NCBI GenBank assembly: GCA_030782805.1
Contig: JARJPL010000556.1
Span: 1-64,000 of the forward strand
Length of the DNA stretch: 64,000 nt
Direction of reading: 5' to 3'
Source of the DNA: Aschersonia sp. MBC 622
Lineage: Eukaryota > Ascomycota > Sordariomycetes > Hypocreales > Clavicipitaceae
The notes below the pieces were generated by a model. It was given only the letters and a program-made list of their open reading frames with translations. It was not told where the DNA came from and made no database searches. The translations under genes were made by a program, and so were the position numbers. This document shows, piece after piece, positions 1 to 11,542 of the stretch (position 1 is the first letter of the stretch; every line of letters starts with the position of its first letter).

Positions 1-2214
1 CGAGGGGGGGGGGCGGCTGGGCGGGAGGCACGGCGTTGGGACGGTTGCTGCACTGAAAGCCACAGCTGCAACGGGGGCTGGGAAAAAGCCTGGAACAATT
101 CAAAAACTTGGTTATTGTGGTACTTGATACTTTATTTCCTTGCAGACAACCCCCTAAGAACAATGGGCCGCTTCGCTTTGGTCAGACGTTGCTGTAGCGC
201 GGTGGAGTCTTTGCGACGCCATCAGCGCAGAGAGTGACATCACGATTTGTTTTTTTCTTTTTAATTCCTTTATTACTGCTGGTTAGGCGGCAAACGGGCT
301 GTTCCTCCTCTTGTGGCATTGCATTTCAGCACTCCCGACCATAGCCATTACAGGCATAATCGGTATAAAGTTTCGGGTAAGCTAGAAGCACAGAGACTTT
401 TTGCGTTTGAAATAGCGCCTATTGTTGGCACAATAGGGGGAAATATCTTTTTTGTACCCGTTCGTGCCGTCTTCAGATCGAGATTGGTCCGGGACAATGT
501 CTGGGGGGGCGTCACTTTGGTGCCTTGGCAGACGTTGGCACAGGAGAAACAAGGCACCGCCACGTGTGGCGTCATCAGTCGCATTCTGCACTCATCACTC
601 CATCTCACCATTGCAACATTTCATCATTTCCTCCTTTGATTCATTGGCCACTCTATTACTAGAAGTACAAAGTTGCGCTACAGCCATCTAGCGTGCTGGC
701 ATGCTGTCATTTTTTAACTGTGCATGTCTCTGGCGCTTAGATGCACCGTACCGTAGCTGCGTAGCAAGACGTGCAAGTCACGGGGGGTATGGCCTTACGT
801 GGCGCTGCAAATAAATAGACTGATTCTATCCGTATGCATATCTAGTACTATGTACAGCATCAAAACCGAGAGTGGGCCAATTGATGCAGGCTGCTGGTCT
901 GAAAATAGGAACATTGGGCTTTTTGCACAGCCTGGACCCCAATGGATCACCCAGCACATGCACGCGTCTGCGACCCGATTCTGGGCTGCTTTTGGCTGAA
1001 TACCTGCAGCTCAGCCGAAAACACACAAGCCAGGCAGGGCCCCAGGGAGCAAATGAAAGAAGAAGAGGGAAAAGAAAAAAGGCAACTGGTGAAAAGACTA
1101 GATCTATGCACACAAGTTGGCCCATCTATTTTTACTCACGCATTGTTGGTAGTTGCTCAGCCACAGCTAGCCACATGAGACATTCTAGCCACACTTCTTC
1201 TGCGTTGAGGTGTGGGAAGGCTTCTTTTGGGCTGGACCCGTCTCTGGTTTTAATCCAGCAAGTTCCGGAACTTGTTGTACATACAGTACCCAACCAGTGA
1301 GCAAGAAACGTGGTCAAAGGAAAATGGGGGCGCGCCACGAGGCTCCCGTCCAGTTCTCGAATTCGCCGACAAAGCCCACGAAGCTAACAAAGTTGCAAAG
1401 CACAATGCCAGCACAGCGCCAGGCTCCATCCAGCGCAAGGCCAGTTTGGAGCTCCAAGGACTCTCTGAAACAATGACAGAAAAAAATATCCCCAACCACA
1501 TGTAATCATGACATCGCCGTGATGCTGCGAATGGAGCTCACCCAACATGATCTCGCACATTGTGGGACGCGGGGATCCCAGCCATAAGAGTGGGTCTCGA
1601 TGACATGATGCCATGCGCGCCACAAGCTATTCGCCATACCAAGCTTTTTCTACATCACTCTTGTCACTCGGCTAAGCTTTCATTTCCATGTGCGTACTCC
1701 GTAGCTTTTTTTTTCCCTCTCCGCCCCTCCTCCGCCTTGGTCTTTTTTAACCCACTCGCCCAACAGGGGGCGGGTTGGCGGGATCCTCCAATGGTCGGAA
1801 TATTACTCTGACGCTAATAACAGGAACGGATGGATCCCTAAAAGTGCCCTGCGGCTCAGCAAGCAGTAAGCAGTTTCACACCAGCAGCCACTCTGTCATA
1901 GAGTTTCGTCGTCTTGTTCTGATTCTATTCATTCTTGAATCTAATTTATACTACTGAAATAGAGGACTAGTCTGAATCATATTCGTAGTATCTTCTTGTT
2001 CTACCTACTAGCAACTGGCTTGTCTGTTTCCAAGGCTGCTTTGATTCTCCTTAGCAAGGCCAATGAGAGAAACATCAAGTAGTACTTGCAGTCCCTACCG
2101 AGAACCGTGTGGGTACAGTCTACCCACCTCCTCAGCACTGTTGATCCAAAGACACCTTGGTTCGCTTTCTCCAGCACCAAACTCTCCCTTCTTCCCCTTG
2201 TCCCCGTGTTCAGC
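1..2214. other. Intergenic, no supported gene
   Basis: No reading frame here has protein-like composition, a recognisable domain or plausible splice sites; the longest open frame (872-1300, plus) is of a length expected by chance. The first 30 bases are very G-rich and there is a pyrimidine-rich tract around 1708-1740. The right end is the 3' flank of the minus-strand Sin1 gene. Confidence 0.6.
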
Positions 2215-4824
2215 TCACACCTCGGGGTTGTACGGAGCAATGCCCTTTTTCAGCTCGCTGACAATTTCTGCCGCCTCGTCGGCATTGCGCGCCTCAAAGT
2301 CATAGCGTTTCGTCTCCGTTGCTCTATACACGACCAACTGTAACAGTGACGTCAGTACCCGAGCCCATTTAAAAAGACAAAGAGACAGAGAAAATAGAGA
2401 GCGTCCACGTACCTTGAAATTGGTCGGATGTTTTCGCGCCACCTTGCACCCAATCACGTTGCTGAAATGCACCGTCGTCGTCTTGCTCGTGCTGTCATGC
2501 AGCGCCTTGCCCCCCGACGCCGGCTTAATGTGAATATACTCGCCGTCAATCATCAGCAGCCGCTCGCTCAGCACCAGCCGCATCGGCTGCTTGCGCCACA
2601 CCGTGTAGCTGTACCCCTCGTTGCTCAGCTCGTCCTGCTTGAGCGCCTCGCGCGCCAGCGGGTGCACCCCCAACATCGGGCCTGCCCCCCGCTGCTTGTT
2701 GTTGGCGCGCCGCAGCGTGTGGCTCTCGGGCAGCGACGTCGCGGCACCGGGCCGCGGCGATGCGCTGCTCGGCGAGCCTGCCATTGTCAGCAGGCCGTCC
2801 GTTGCGAAGCGCCGCCGGTACAGCTCCAGGTCCGACACGTTGCCAATCGATGAGACGGGCCGGTCAATCATTACTACAGCCCCAGAGCCCGGCAGTTTGA
2901 GCACATGGTTGGCCTTGTCAAGCTGCCTCTTACGGCAAACGAGCTCCAGAACCTCTTCCAGGTATGTGTCCGTCGTCACATCAACCGTGACCATTTGTCC
3001 GGGAACAATATCCGAAGACATAATATGCACGCGCAATAGTTTCTGCTGGCCTCTGTTGGTATTCGGCATGATGTTCGGCGTCTGCGGCGCGTCGGCAAGT
3101 GGCGTATTGGGGCGATACGTAGTCGTGACAATAGGATTGTGCCGAGGTCGGTTGGCTCCGAGCTGTGTTGCGGCGACAGCAGGCTGTAGATTATATTTGC
3201 GGGCTTCTTCTGCATCGTTTGCAGGAGTGGACTGCGGTGCCACCTCTTCATCGTCTTGTGGCGTGAGTTTCTTGTTCGCTTCATACTCGTCCTCGTCAGC
3301 GAGCACTAGAGCAAAGTCGTCAAAGGCTCTCGAGTTGGAACGCATGCGGCCACCACCTCTCAGTCCTGCATTATGAACAGTTGTAAACGAAACAAGAGGC
3401 TTCGTTCTCTCAAATGGCGGGAAGTCGTCGTCTACTTCGCCACCCTCCTCCACCATTCGTAGAGTCCACCAATTTATGTTCAGCTTGTCGCGCGGCAGAC
3501 GAGGCTCTCTCTTCTCTTCGTTGTATCGATACAAGCTTAGACCGATGAGATCCGCAACCGTCACGGCTCGTTCAGCGCCTTGCCCATCGCTTACACGTGG
3601 CCGGATAGGCACCTCAAAGGGCTTGCTTGATGTTTTAGAATATGCTGGATATATGCGAACAGCAATGGATCCCGGCGTTCCTTGGCCACTATAATGCGCG
3701 AATTTTTGAAAAGGTATTGTTGATTTGTGCTCTTTGGCTTTCAACCCCTGCGTGAGTAAACTTGATGGCTGTATGATGCTTAGGGGTCGAATGGTGCTTA
3801 GGGGCCGAGGGGGCGGTAGGGCCGAAAGCTTTGCGGGTTCGGACGGGAGCTGTGATTTTCGTATCATCGATTGTCTGCGGTAGTTTCGCGGAGGGGTACC
3901 GACGACTGGCTGCGTTGGTGAGCCGTTGTCGACTGTGTTCAGAATGGACGCCGAGTCGATACTTTCGACATAGTCCTCTGAAATATCAGACCCCTCATCC
4001 GAGTCTTCTTCTTCCTCTGGCAGGAGCGTTGTGTCGGCGCGCTTGATGCCGGGTATAGGCTCCTCGTTAATTCTGTCCTGCAGCTTCAACGTACGCACCG
4101 CTGCCCGTGCCGCCTCCCGGTGCCTCTGCGCATGAGGCATGTCAAATTCGCTCTCGGAAGAAATTTCGCTGCTGGTGACTGTATCTCTTCGTGACCGCTC
4201 CTTGACCGTTTCTAGCGCCGACTGCGAGCCGCGGCGCACCGCTCTTGGCGACGTACTGCCAAATGGCTGCTTGAGACTCGTGTTTTGCAGCGGCGACGAC
4301 CCCGCGCGGTGGCGTAGGGGCATTTTGGCGAATTTTATTCGCTGCGCGTCGCGCTGCTCCTGTTCTTCCTCACTCTCGTCGGTGAGATCGCTACTGTCGT
4401 CCTCCTCCATCTGCTCGCGGCGCCTGCGCTTCTTAGTTGCAATGCCGGGGCCCATGGTGTCGGCGCCGCCGTGCGTCAGCATGCCGCCGTCATCTTCTCC
4501 ATCTTCGAGCGATAAGCCGAGCAAGCGTGGAGCTTGAAAGTATTCCGAAGCAATCGCCGTGGGGATCGGGGGAGAATGCGTCCGCTTATGGCTCGACGTC
4601 GGACGCCATCCTGCGGCTTTGAACGGCGCGGTGTTGATGAAGCTCTCGTTGACTGTGAGAAGGCGCTCACCCACGCCGTCGGCAATGTCGTTGAGATAGC
4701 TTGTTCGCAGCTGGTAAGAGACGAGACTGGCGATTCGTTAGCTGATGCAGATGTGATGGGAGGGGAACGCCAGCAGGCGGGCAGTGCTGAGCTGCACTCA
4801 CTCTTCCAGTTGAAGAACGGACAT
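2215..4824 (-). CDS. SIN1: TORC2 subunit Sin1/Avo1
   Basis: Scaffold subunit of TOR complex 2, which recruits AGC-kinase substrates at the plasma membrane. Predicted exons are 4824-4802, 4726-2413 and 2337-2215, giving 819 residues. The 23-base first exon supplies MSVLQLED and joins a conserved start (YQLRTSYL, then GVGERL), which is why I place the start upstream of the large open frame. In order I see a low-complexity acidic and basic N-terminal part, a CRIM domain at about 340-455, a ubiquitin-like Ras-binding region at about 570-650, and a C-terminal PH domain that is complete only when the last intron is removed. Both introns are 75 bases; the last one (2338-2412) has no stop and is in frame, so retention would add 25 residues inside the PH domain. 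The family assignment rests on recognised domain motifs, without an alignment. Confidence 0.92.
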
Positions 4825-5272
4825 GGTGAGGGGGAATTGCCGACGCTCTGTAATGTTAAGTGCGATATGTATGAATTGTATAGATGCACATTGCGCGAGG
4901 AGATTTAGAACTATGCCGCAGGGCGACAATGGAGATGGTGGGAGGAAATCGGGCTCTGGGGAGTGAACTCCCCCACATTGAGACAGCGTCACTATATTAG
5001 TAGGCACCTTAGTATTAGTAGCAACCACCCGAACCATCTTCCAACGACGCTATTGCTGAGCAAAGATGTCAAAATATCCTTTTTAGAACTTTGTCATTCT
5101 CCGCAAAAGCAACATTAATTGAACCTATGCACTGTCGGGATCCACACAAAATAAGTATCATCTACAAATAATTGCTCATGGCATTTGCTTTACATATCTC
5201 TAGAGCTAATACACAAGCACGGATATCAATGACCATCAAATTTCAAAGCTCGCATTCCGGGTATCATAAAAA
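4825..5272. other. Intergenic between two minus-strand genes
   Basis: Holds the 5' flank of SIN1 and the 3' flank of the NFKBIL1-like gene. I see no open frame or structured element of note. Confidence 0.6.
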
Positions 5273-6442
5273 CTACTCCTTTTGTCGCATATCAGCCCAT
5301 AGTCTATCGATGATTTGAAAAATCGCCGTGACATCTCTCATCACCTTGTCGTCCATTTTACCTCCCAGACGCTGCTGAATCTTGTCCGGATGCCACCGCA
5401 CACGCTCATCCTTGAGCTTGGACACAAAGGCCGCCTCGCCGATCTCGTCCGCCGCCAGTCCGTGGACGAAGAACTCCCGCACCTCCTGCTCGTCAATCTC
5501 TTCCTCCTCGCCGTCTTCGACGATGCCCCAGCCCGCGGCGCGCTTGGCCACACCGCCCTTCCATGGCCAGGCCATGGTCCGGGCCGCCCCGTCCCAATTC
5601 TCCCACGACGCAGTGTAATCCTCCCAGCGACGCGCCCAGCATCTCCGCTCGCGACGTGCCTCGCCGCGGCGAAGGCTGCGCTCCATTTCCTCGTGTAGCT
5701 TCTTGTTGTGACGGGCCTCCTCTTCTTTCTGCTTACGACGTTCTTCGCGCCGTGCGCGCTCCTCCAGCAGACCGGCGTGCGTCTTTTCCCACATCTTCTG
5801 CCGCACGTGGGCTGCGTATTCCTCGTCCGTCATGCGCTCTAGCTCGCCTTGCGGGCCGACCTTGTCTTGCTCGTAGATATGGACCGGTTGTCCGTAGACA
5901 CCCTCCCAGTAGGCAGCGCCCTCTTCATCTGCCATGGCGTCGAATAGCGACTCGCGGAATGCCGCTTCTGGGTCAAGCGGCTCCTCCTCATATGGGTTTG
6001 GCGGGGTAGGTGAGCGGCTGCGTCGTCGATGCCGATGCCGATGACGATGGCTATTTCGGCGTGAGTAATCTTTTCCTTCATCATGATCATGGCGGCCGTC
6101 TCGCGAACGGTGGCGACGACGACGTGAAGACTCTTGTGGCTCATCATTGTTGTAGTCTTCTCGCGAGCAGTGCCGCCGGCTGCTACGATGACTGCGATGG
6201 CTACGACTAGAACCCTCGCCTTTCAGCTTCAGACGGCTACGCCTTGGACGCGTCGTGTCGCCATCGTCGATTTCCTTGGTATCGCCATTGGCTGCTGGCT
6301 TGTCTCGTGGCGACCGCGAAGGCGGAGTTGCGGAGCGTAGGCGGCGCTCCGTGGATCGATGCCTCAAGAGCGGATGCGATGAATTCTCGGGGTTGATGGA
6401 GGAAAGAATGTGTCGTCTCTTGGGAGACGTTCTGCCATCCAT
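5273..6442 (-). CDS. NFKBIL1-like protein, RS-rich, J-like C-terminus
   Basis: Intronless frame of 389 residues. Residues 1-145 are a basic, serine/arginine/histidine-rich region with many SR, RS and HRHR runs, as in splicing-associated proteins. The middle (about 150-260) is acidic, then a highly charged coiled coil. The C-terminal third carries a WPWKGG segment and, near residues 345-380, the motif RWHPDK, which resembles the HPD-containing part of a J domain and is the hallmark of NF-kappa-B inhibitor-like protein 1 homologues. The ankyrin repeats of the animal protein are not visible. Its role in fungi is unknown to me; the RS region suggests a nuclear or RNA-processing setting, which is inference. 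Start chosen at the first ATG. Confidence 0.8.
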   Translation of the reverse strand: MDGRTSPKRRHILSSINPENSSHPLLRHRSTERRLRSATPPSRSPRDKPAANGDTKEIDDGDTTRPRRSRLKLKGEGSSRSHRSHRSSRRHCSREDYNNDEPQESSRRRRHRSRDGRHDHDEGKDYSRRNSHRHRHRHRRRSRSPTPPNPYEEEPLDPEAAFRESLFDAMADEEGAAYWEGVYGQPVHIYEQDKVGPQGELERMTDEEYAAHVRQKMWEKTHAGLLEERARREERRKQKEEEARHNKKLHEEMERSLRRGEARRERRCWARRWEDYTASWENWDGAARTMAWPWKGGVAKRAAGWGIVEDGEEEEIDEQEVREFFVHGLAADEIGEAAFVSKLKDERVRWHPDKIQQRLGGKMDDKVMRDVTAIFQIIDRLWADMRQKE

Positions 6443-7246
6443 CGTTCATGGCGGTGCTGCCATCGCAACGTAGGGTAGATGCGTGATGTAGGAGGAAAGG
6501 TGCTGCAAACCCAGTAGTCCATTCTCTGAACAGCATGGTCCACTTTTTCGACTACCTACTTGGGAGGCAAGAAGGGACGCAGCAACTGTGTATGTGTGTA
6601 TACGAATATTCTGTCTCTTTTCTTTGATTCAGAGTTCCAACTTGCTCGTATATAGAACAACGATGCGCGTTCAATTCGTAAAAGTTGCTGTATGCGCAAT
6701 CCGTCCAGTTGTATGGTACCGTCTGTCATCTTTGTGCAGTGCTAAGTACACAGAAGAGTGACTATGAGTCTAACATGGAATTGAGCAACAAGTAACCGGA
6801 GACTGGGACAGTACATCTAGTCCATAAAATACCAGACATCACTCACAATCTGATTTCCCGCATTCAGAGCTGGCGATTTGGCGAACTGCGGAGTACATAG
6901 CAGCATCTGGCCAACGTCCAACACCTAGCCACTCCAAGCCGGCCGTTTATTAACGGGGTTGCGGGGCCCAATCTAGGGGGGGTTGGAGGGGCCCAGGCCC
7001 AAGGGCCATGGTTAAGACAAAGTGCGACACCCTTCTGGACAACGAGGCGCTTTCAAGGGAGTCAGCTAGCTAAAGAAAATCTTTGTTTCATCACGACTTT
7101 CACGCATACGTCACAAGTGAAGCATCGAACCTACAGCGCAAACAGGTCTACTATGCGCATGTAGTTCTGCAGCGAGCGATAAGCACAGCAGTGCGTCCTT
7201 TGCCGACAAGAAACCGCAAGCTGCCCGTGAGGGAGCCATTGCTGCC
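6443..7246. other. Divergent promoter region
   Basis: Separates the minus-strand NFKBIL1-like gene from the plus-strand ZIP transporter gene and must contain both promoters. A G/C-rich patch lies at about 6955-7010. No gene seen. Confidence 0.6.
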
Positions 7247-8665
7247 ATGGCCGGCCTGGCGCTCCTCATCGTCCTATGCGTTAGTTCTTCCCGCGATCGC
7301 GCATTTCAAACGTATGATGCTAATATGACCACCCCATAGGCCATCATGGCAGTCGCGTAAGCCTTTCTCATCTCGCAAACGAACCTTTTGGGTCGGCGGA
7401 AATACTGACATTGTGCACACTGCAGCTCCTTCTTTGCCGGTGCATTGCCGCTGTCGATGAACCTATCGCAGTCGCAGCTGCGCCTGATATCGAACATCGG
7501 TGTCGGCGTTCTCGTCGGCACATCGCTGATTGTCATTATCCCGGAAGGCATAGAGGCCGCCTCGACGACCCCAATTGTCGCACACGATCACAAAACGGGC
7601 CAACTGCTGCGACGAGTCCCACGGGCTCTTGCCGTCGAAGCACGTAGCATCTTGGCGCACGATACCTCGGCAGCCACTCCTGCAGCTAACGACTGGTACA
7701 ATGAGGAAGCTGACGAGGGCGACATTGTCCGACGCGCAGCCGCACGGGCGAATGAGGAGGAGGGCCCGACGGCACCGCCCACAGACACGCCCAGCCACAC
7801 GGACCCCAGCGCAGACGATCACGACAAGCACGCGGATGGCGAAGCGCACTCGGACGTACCGACGCTCGAGATTGGCCTGTCCATGGTGCTCGGCTTCATC
7901 CTCATGTTCCTCATCGACCGGCTGCCGCAGCATGCCAGCGATAGCCTGCAGTCAGCGCCGGCGACGCAGCACATCAGCATGGACAACCTCGGGGGCGACC
8001 GCGCCTCGGCGGACGAAGAGCGCGGCTTCCTCGGGAGCTTCTCCCTGCGCGAGGCGCCTAGGGTAGCGCGCAGCATGGCCACGACGATTGGGCTGGTGAT
8101 TCACGCGGCGGCTGACGGCATTGCCATGGGCGCGTCGGCCGCGACGTCAAGCATGAAGCTCGGTTTCATCATCTTTGTCGCCATCATGATTCACAAGGCG
8201 CCCGCGGCCTTTGGCCTCACCTCGGTGCTACTGCGGCAGGGCCTGTCGAAGCGCGCGGCCAAGGCGCACCTGCTCGTCTTCAGCCTGGCGGCGCCGGCGG
8301 GGGCGCTGACGACGTACATGCTTGTCTGGCTGCTGGGCGGCGGCAAGATGGACGAGAGCACGGGGCACTGGTGGACGGGCATGCTGCTGCTCTTTTCCGG
8401 CGGGACGTTTCTGTAAGTGTTTGCAAATGGTCGGCTGAGAGAAGTCTATATGCTGACAGAGAGTTGCAGATATGTCGCCATGCACGCCATGGAGGAGAAT
8501 GGCGCGAGCCACAGCCACGACCAGGGCCCGCAGTCGAATGGCTACATGGAGACAAACACCAATATCCCGGCCAAGCCCAGCGGACCGGCGCTGCGGGACA
8601 CGCTCGCAACGACGGTGGGCATGTTGGTGCCGCTTCTGACGCAAATCGGAGGTCATCACCATTGA
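7247..8665 (+). CDS. ATX2: ZIP metal transporter, ZIP9/Atx2 subfamily
   Basis: Membrane transporter of the ZIP (SLC39) family; the closest described members, human ZIP9 and yeast Atx2, act in the Golgi or late secretory pathway on zinc or manganese. Predicted exons are 7247-7279, 7340-7356, 7426-8412 and 8470-8665 (410 residues). Exon 2 is only 17 bases. The first helix reads MAGLALLIVLCAIMAVASFF once spliced, followed by GALPLSMN. A long soluble loop (about residues 65-150) is rich in Asp and His (DDHDKHADGEAHSD), typical of ZIP metal-sensing loops. The core helices carry HAAADGIAMG and HKAPAAFGL, the conserved ZIP metal-site motifs. The protein ends in HHH. Metal specificity and compartment are inferred from the subfamily. 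Confidence 0.9.
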
Positions 8666-11542
8666 TTGCATGAGTCGGGGGCTGCCAAAATATTTTTCCT
8701 CCAAGCGGATTGACATTTCTACAAGGGTGTAACAAATAGTACTGGAGTTGCTGTCCAACTCTTCAGAAATTCTTCTTCAAAAATTCAAGCATTGCTTCCT
8801 TGTTTTTCAAAGCGATTCGACATTTCCTCAGAGCTCACCAGTTGCAGTGTGTAAAGCTTACGAATGTTGGCATCGAGCATCCGCTGGGTTTCGGCAATAC
8901 CTATCAGTAATTACTGGTAAGCAAACCATGCTTGCATGCACGACAACTCAGCTATAATTGCCCCATGGGCCGGGGTATCCTCAGGACCTTTATTATTGAT
9001 CCGTTTCGGGAGGCGCCAGCGGTCCGATGCGCTCTTCCATGGTTGTAGCACAAGAAATGCGCGACCATCCCTGTGACGGCGCCCAGGCACCGATACATGA
9101 TCAAGGCGCCACAACAATGTCGAGCATTTTCTTCAACCCCTTCTCCTTCCTCGGCTCAGGATCACGTTGTAGACTTAGCAAGCGACCCCTTTAGTTGAAA
9201 CACTAGAGAGGACTGAGGAATTGGTTCAGAGGGGAGGGGGGGCTTAAAAAAGTGCCTTGGTGATGTAAAGGGCAATTGAGCAACAAACATGGTCATTGCA
9301 TAGTACATATGCTGGGCGAAGGAGAGCAAACAAAGGGGTTTGAAACAAAGCAATGGAGTTCTTATGGGGGAGGGGGGGTTATCCTATTTTAGAGTACGAG
9401 TTGCGGCGCAGCAGGCGGAACGCGCGCATATTCCGAGGAGATATTGAGCAGTCAGCCGGGGTATGCGCGAAGAGTTCCGGTGGCTTACTGAGCAGATGTG
9501 TCAAGCCATTTCCGTTGCCGAATCGATATGAAATGGCAGGGAGCTGCGGATGTCTTACCCACTGCTCGGTGAATCAGGGCAATAGACGGCGTCGATGAAA
9601 CAGTTGGTCGATTGTGAGAGGACCAGGGTATGAAGACATCGCATTGCCATATTCGTTGGCGAGCTTGGCTGGGCGTTGACACGCGCCTACGAGGCGTCGA
9701 GAGACGAATTTGTGTGGGCCGAGGGTGCGCCAGCCCGTGTTACAGCCTTGGTTCGCCTTTGCCCCTTTTGTCAAGTTATCAGCAGGCTGATGGTGCCCCT
9801 CGCTTTCGGGGGGGTGGGGGTCGGGTTCTGCTGTTTTCATGGTAGCTAACTACTTCGACGAGGCTAATGGACGAAAGCAGCAACATGTTCCCTGGAATTG
9901 GGGAAGAGAGGACAGAGGAGATAGCCTGATTTGTAATGACCTCTTGTTGATGCAAAATCGGCAATGGCGTTATTATATCACCCGGTTCGGTCAAGAATTG
10001 CGAGAGACTTGATCATACGATACAGGAGAGTTGTGAAACTATCAATTCATTGTTCTGGCGGTGGACGACATTACACCAGCAACTCGAACTTAACGTCCGA
10101 TTTTAGTGGAGCTTTACAGCCATCTTGGCGATTTTGCACCGGTTTCTGTGTAGCTACCTAACCTCTGGCCATCTTGGAGATGGATGCACCTCAGATGTGA
10201 TGCCAAGTCGTGCGCGGTCACTTTTATTCGTTAAAGAAGGCAGAGGTGTCGAAAATTGAAACTTTGCGGTGCTGGGCGGTAACAAGCGACATGCTTACCT
10301 TTTTGCCTTTTAGGTAGGTAGGTACTGTAGATGTGCAACACTCGCATCTGGCTGGACACGGACCTTTTTTTTGTATCATTTTCTCGCTCGGTCTTTTGAC
10401 CTTGTGATTTTAACCTCTGCTTGCTTATTCGCTTGCTCAACCACTGTACTAGGGGTCCCACCAGCCGCTTTTGCGTGCTTTGCTTCTCACCTGCGGCGCC
10501 CCCGCGCCAGACTCTAATAATCCGCTGTGCAGGGTGTGTCAAGCGGGCCCAGAAAGCTGCGTGCGAGACGTCAGTGTGAATCTGTGCAGTTTGTTTGTAT
10601 TATGACTACTTACTATTATTATATCATCAGTATGCATGCATTTATCCGCAGGTCTTGATGGCGACAGGCGGCGGGTCCTGTCAACAGTGGCCGCCCGGGC
10701 ATACCCCTGCCTCACCTCGACAAGTCGAGATTTGGCGGCACTCAATCGACTCTGCCCTTGCCCATGCCTGCCGCAGCCAACCCTTTCCTTGAACAAGCGC
10801 CTTTGGTACCTAGGTAGGTGCCTACCTACCTGTTGGTGGATGCGCCCTCTGAAGGGCTTTTAAAGGGCCTTTCGAAGGGAGGAGGTGTAGACAGAGTACA
10901 AAAGGAAAAAAGCGAAAATTCAGGGGGGAAAAATTTAGAGAGTCTTTAAAAAATCGTCATGGTGCCAGACAGCGATAGTCTATAGATGATATAAAACAAA
11001 GACGCCTTGTCCTCTTCCCGCCAGCAGTGTTACATCTCATACCTACCTACCCGCGCTAGCAAGTCGGTAGCACTAACAGTTGTCAGCGCCCAGCGCCCAC
11101 TTGGGCTACTGCCGGTTCCCTCGATGGCTGCATCAACCGAAACCCGCCAACTGTCGACACCCTTCTTCCTCTCTTTTGCCTTGTTGCCCCTACCCTCCCT
11201 CCTCTTACCGCCCAACGCTCCTTCGGCCCAATACCCAAACGTCCTGCGGTCTCAGCCTCGATTCTCCTTTCTCGCTCTGACCGGCGCTGTCCTCCTACTG
11301 ACTCTGTACCTATGCAAAAAGCCTGACTCGGCCGGCCCGCTCGCTCGCTCTCTCCTCGGCCACCATCTACCCATCCCTCGCTCGAATCTCCAACACCATC
11401 CTCGCCGCCTTAGCTGAACACCAAACCACGATTCATCATCTCTTCTTCTTTCCACGGCCATTCTTCTCTCCGAGATCCCATTTAAGCGCCCTCTCGCCCT
11501 CTCGCTCAGCTGCGACTCCCTCGGTCCCCTCCCCGGCATCCA
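8666..11542. other. Intergenic with leader of the F-box gene
   Basis: No supported gene in 2.9 kb. The right part (about 11140-11540) is strongly pyrimidine-rich and is probably the transcript leader of the F-box/WD40 gene; open frames in it are composition artefacts. Repeated CCTACCTA/TAGGTAGG motifs occur at 10311-10325, 10805-10832 and 11039-11051. Confidence 0.55.
10805..10832. repeat. TAGGTAGG/CCTACCTA inverted motif
   Basis: A short imperfect inverted repeat built from TAGGTAGG and its complement. Similar words recur at 10311-10325, 11039-11051, 23591-23605, 31294-31320 and 31585-31595, always outside coding exons. Function unknown. Confidence 0.6.

Noticed and set aside
11007..11417. 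136-codon frame before the F-box gene
   Set aside because: Lies in the pyrimidine-rich leader, starts at a non-ATG codon and consists of Pro/Leu/Ser-rich artefact sequence.
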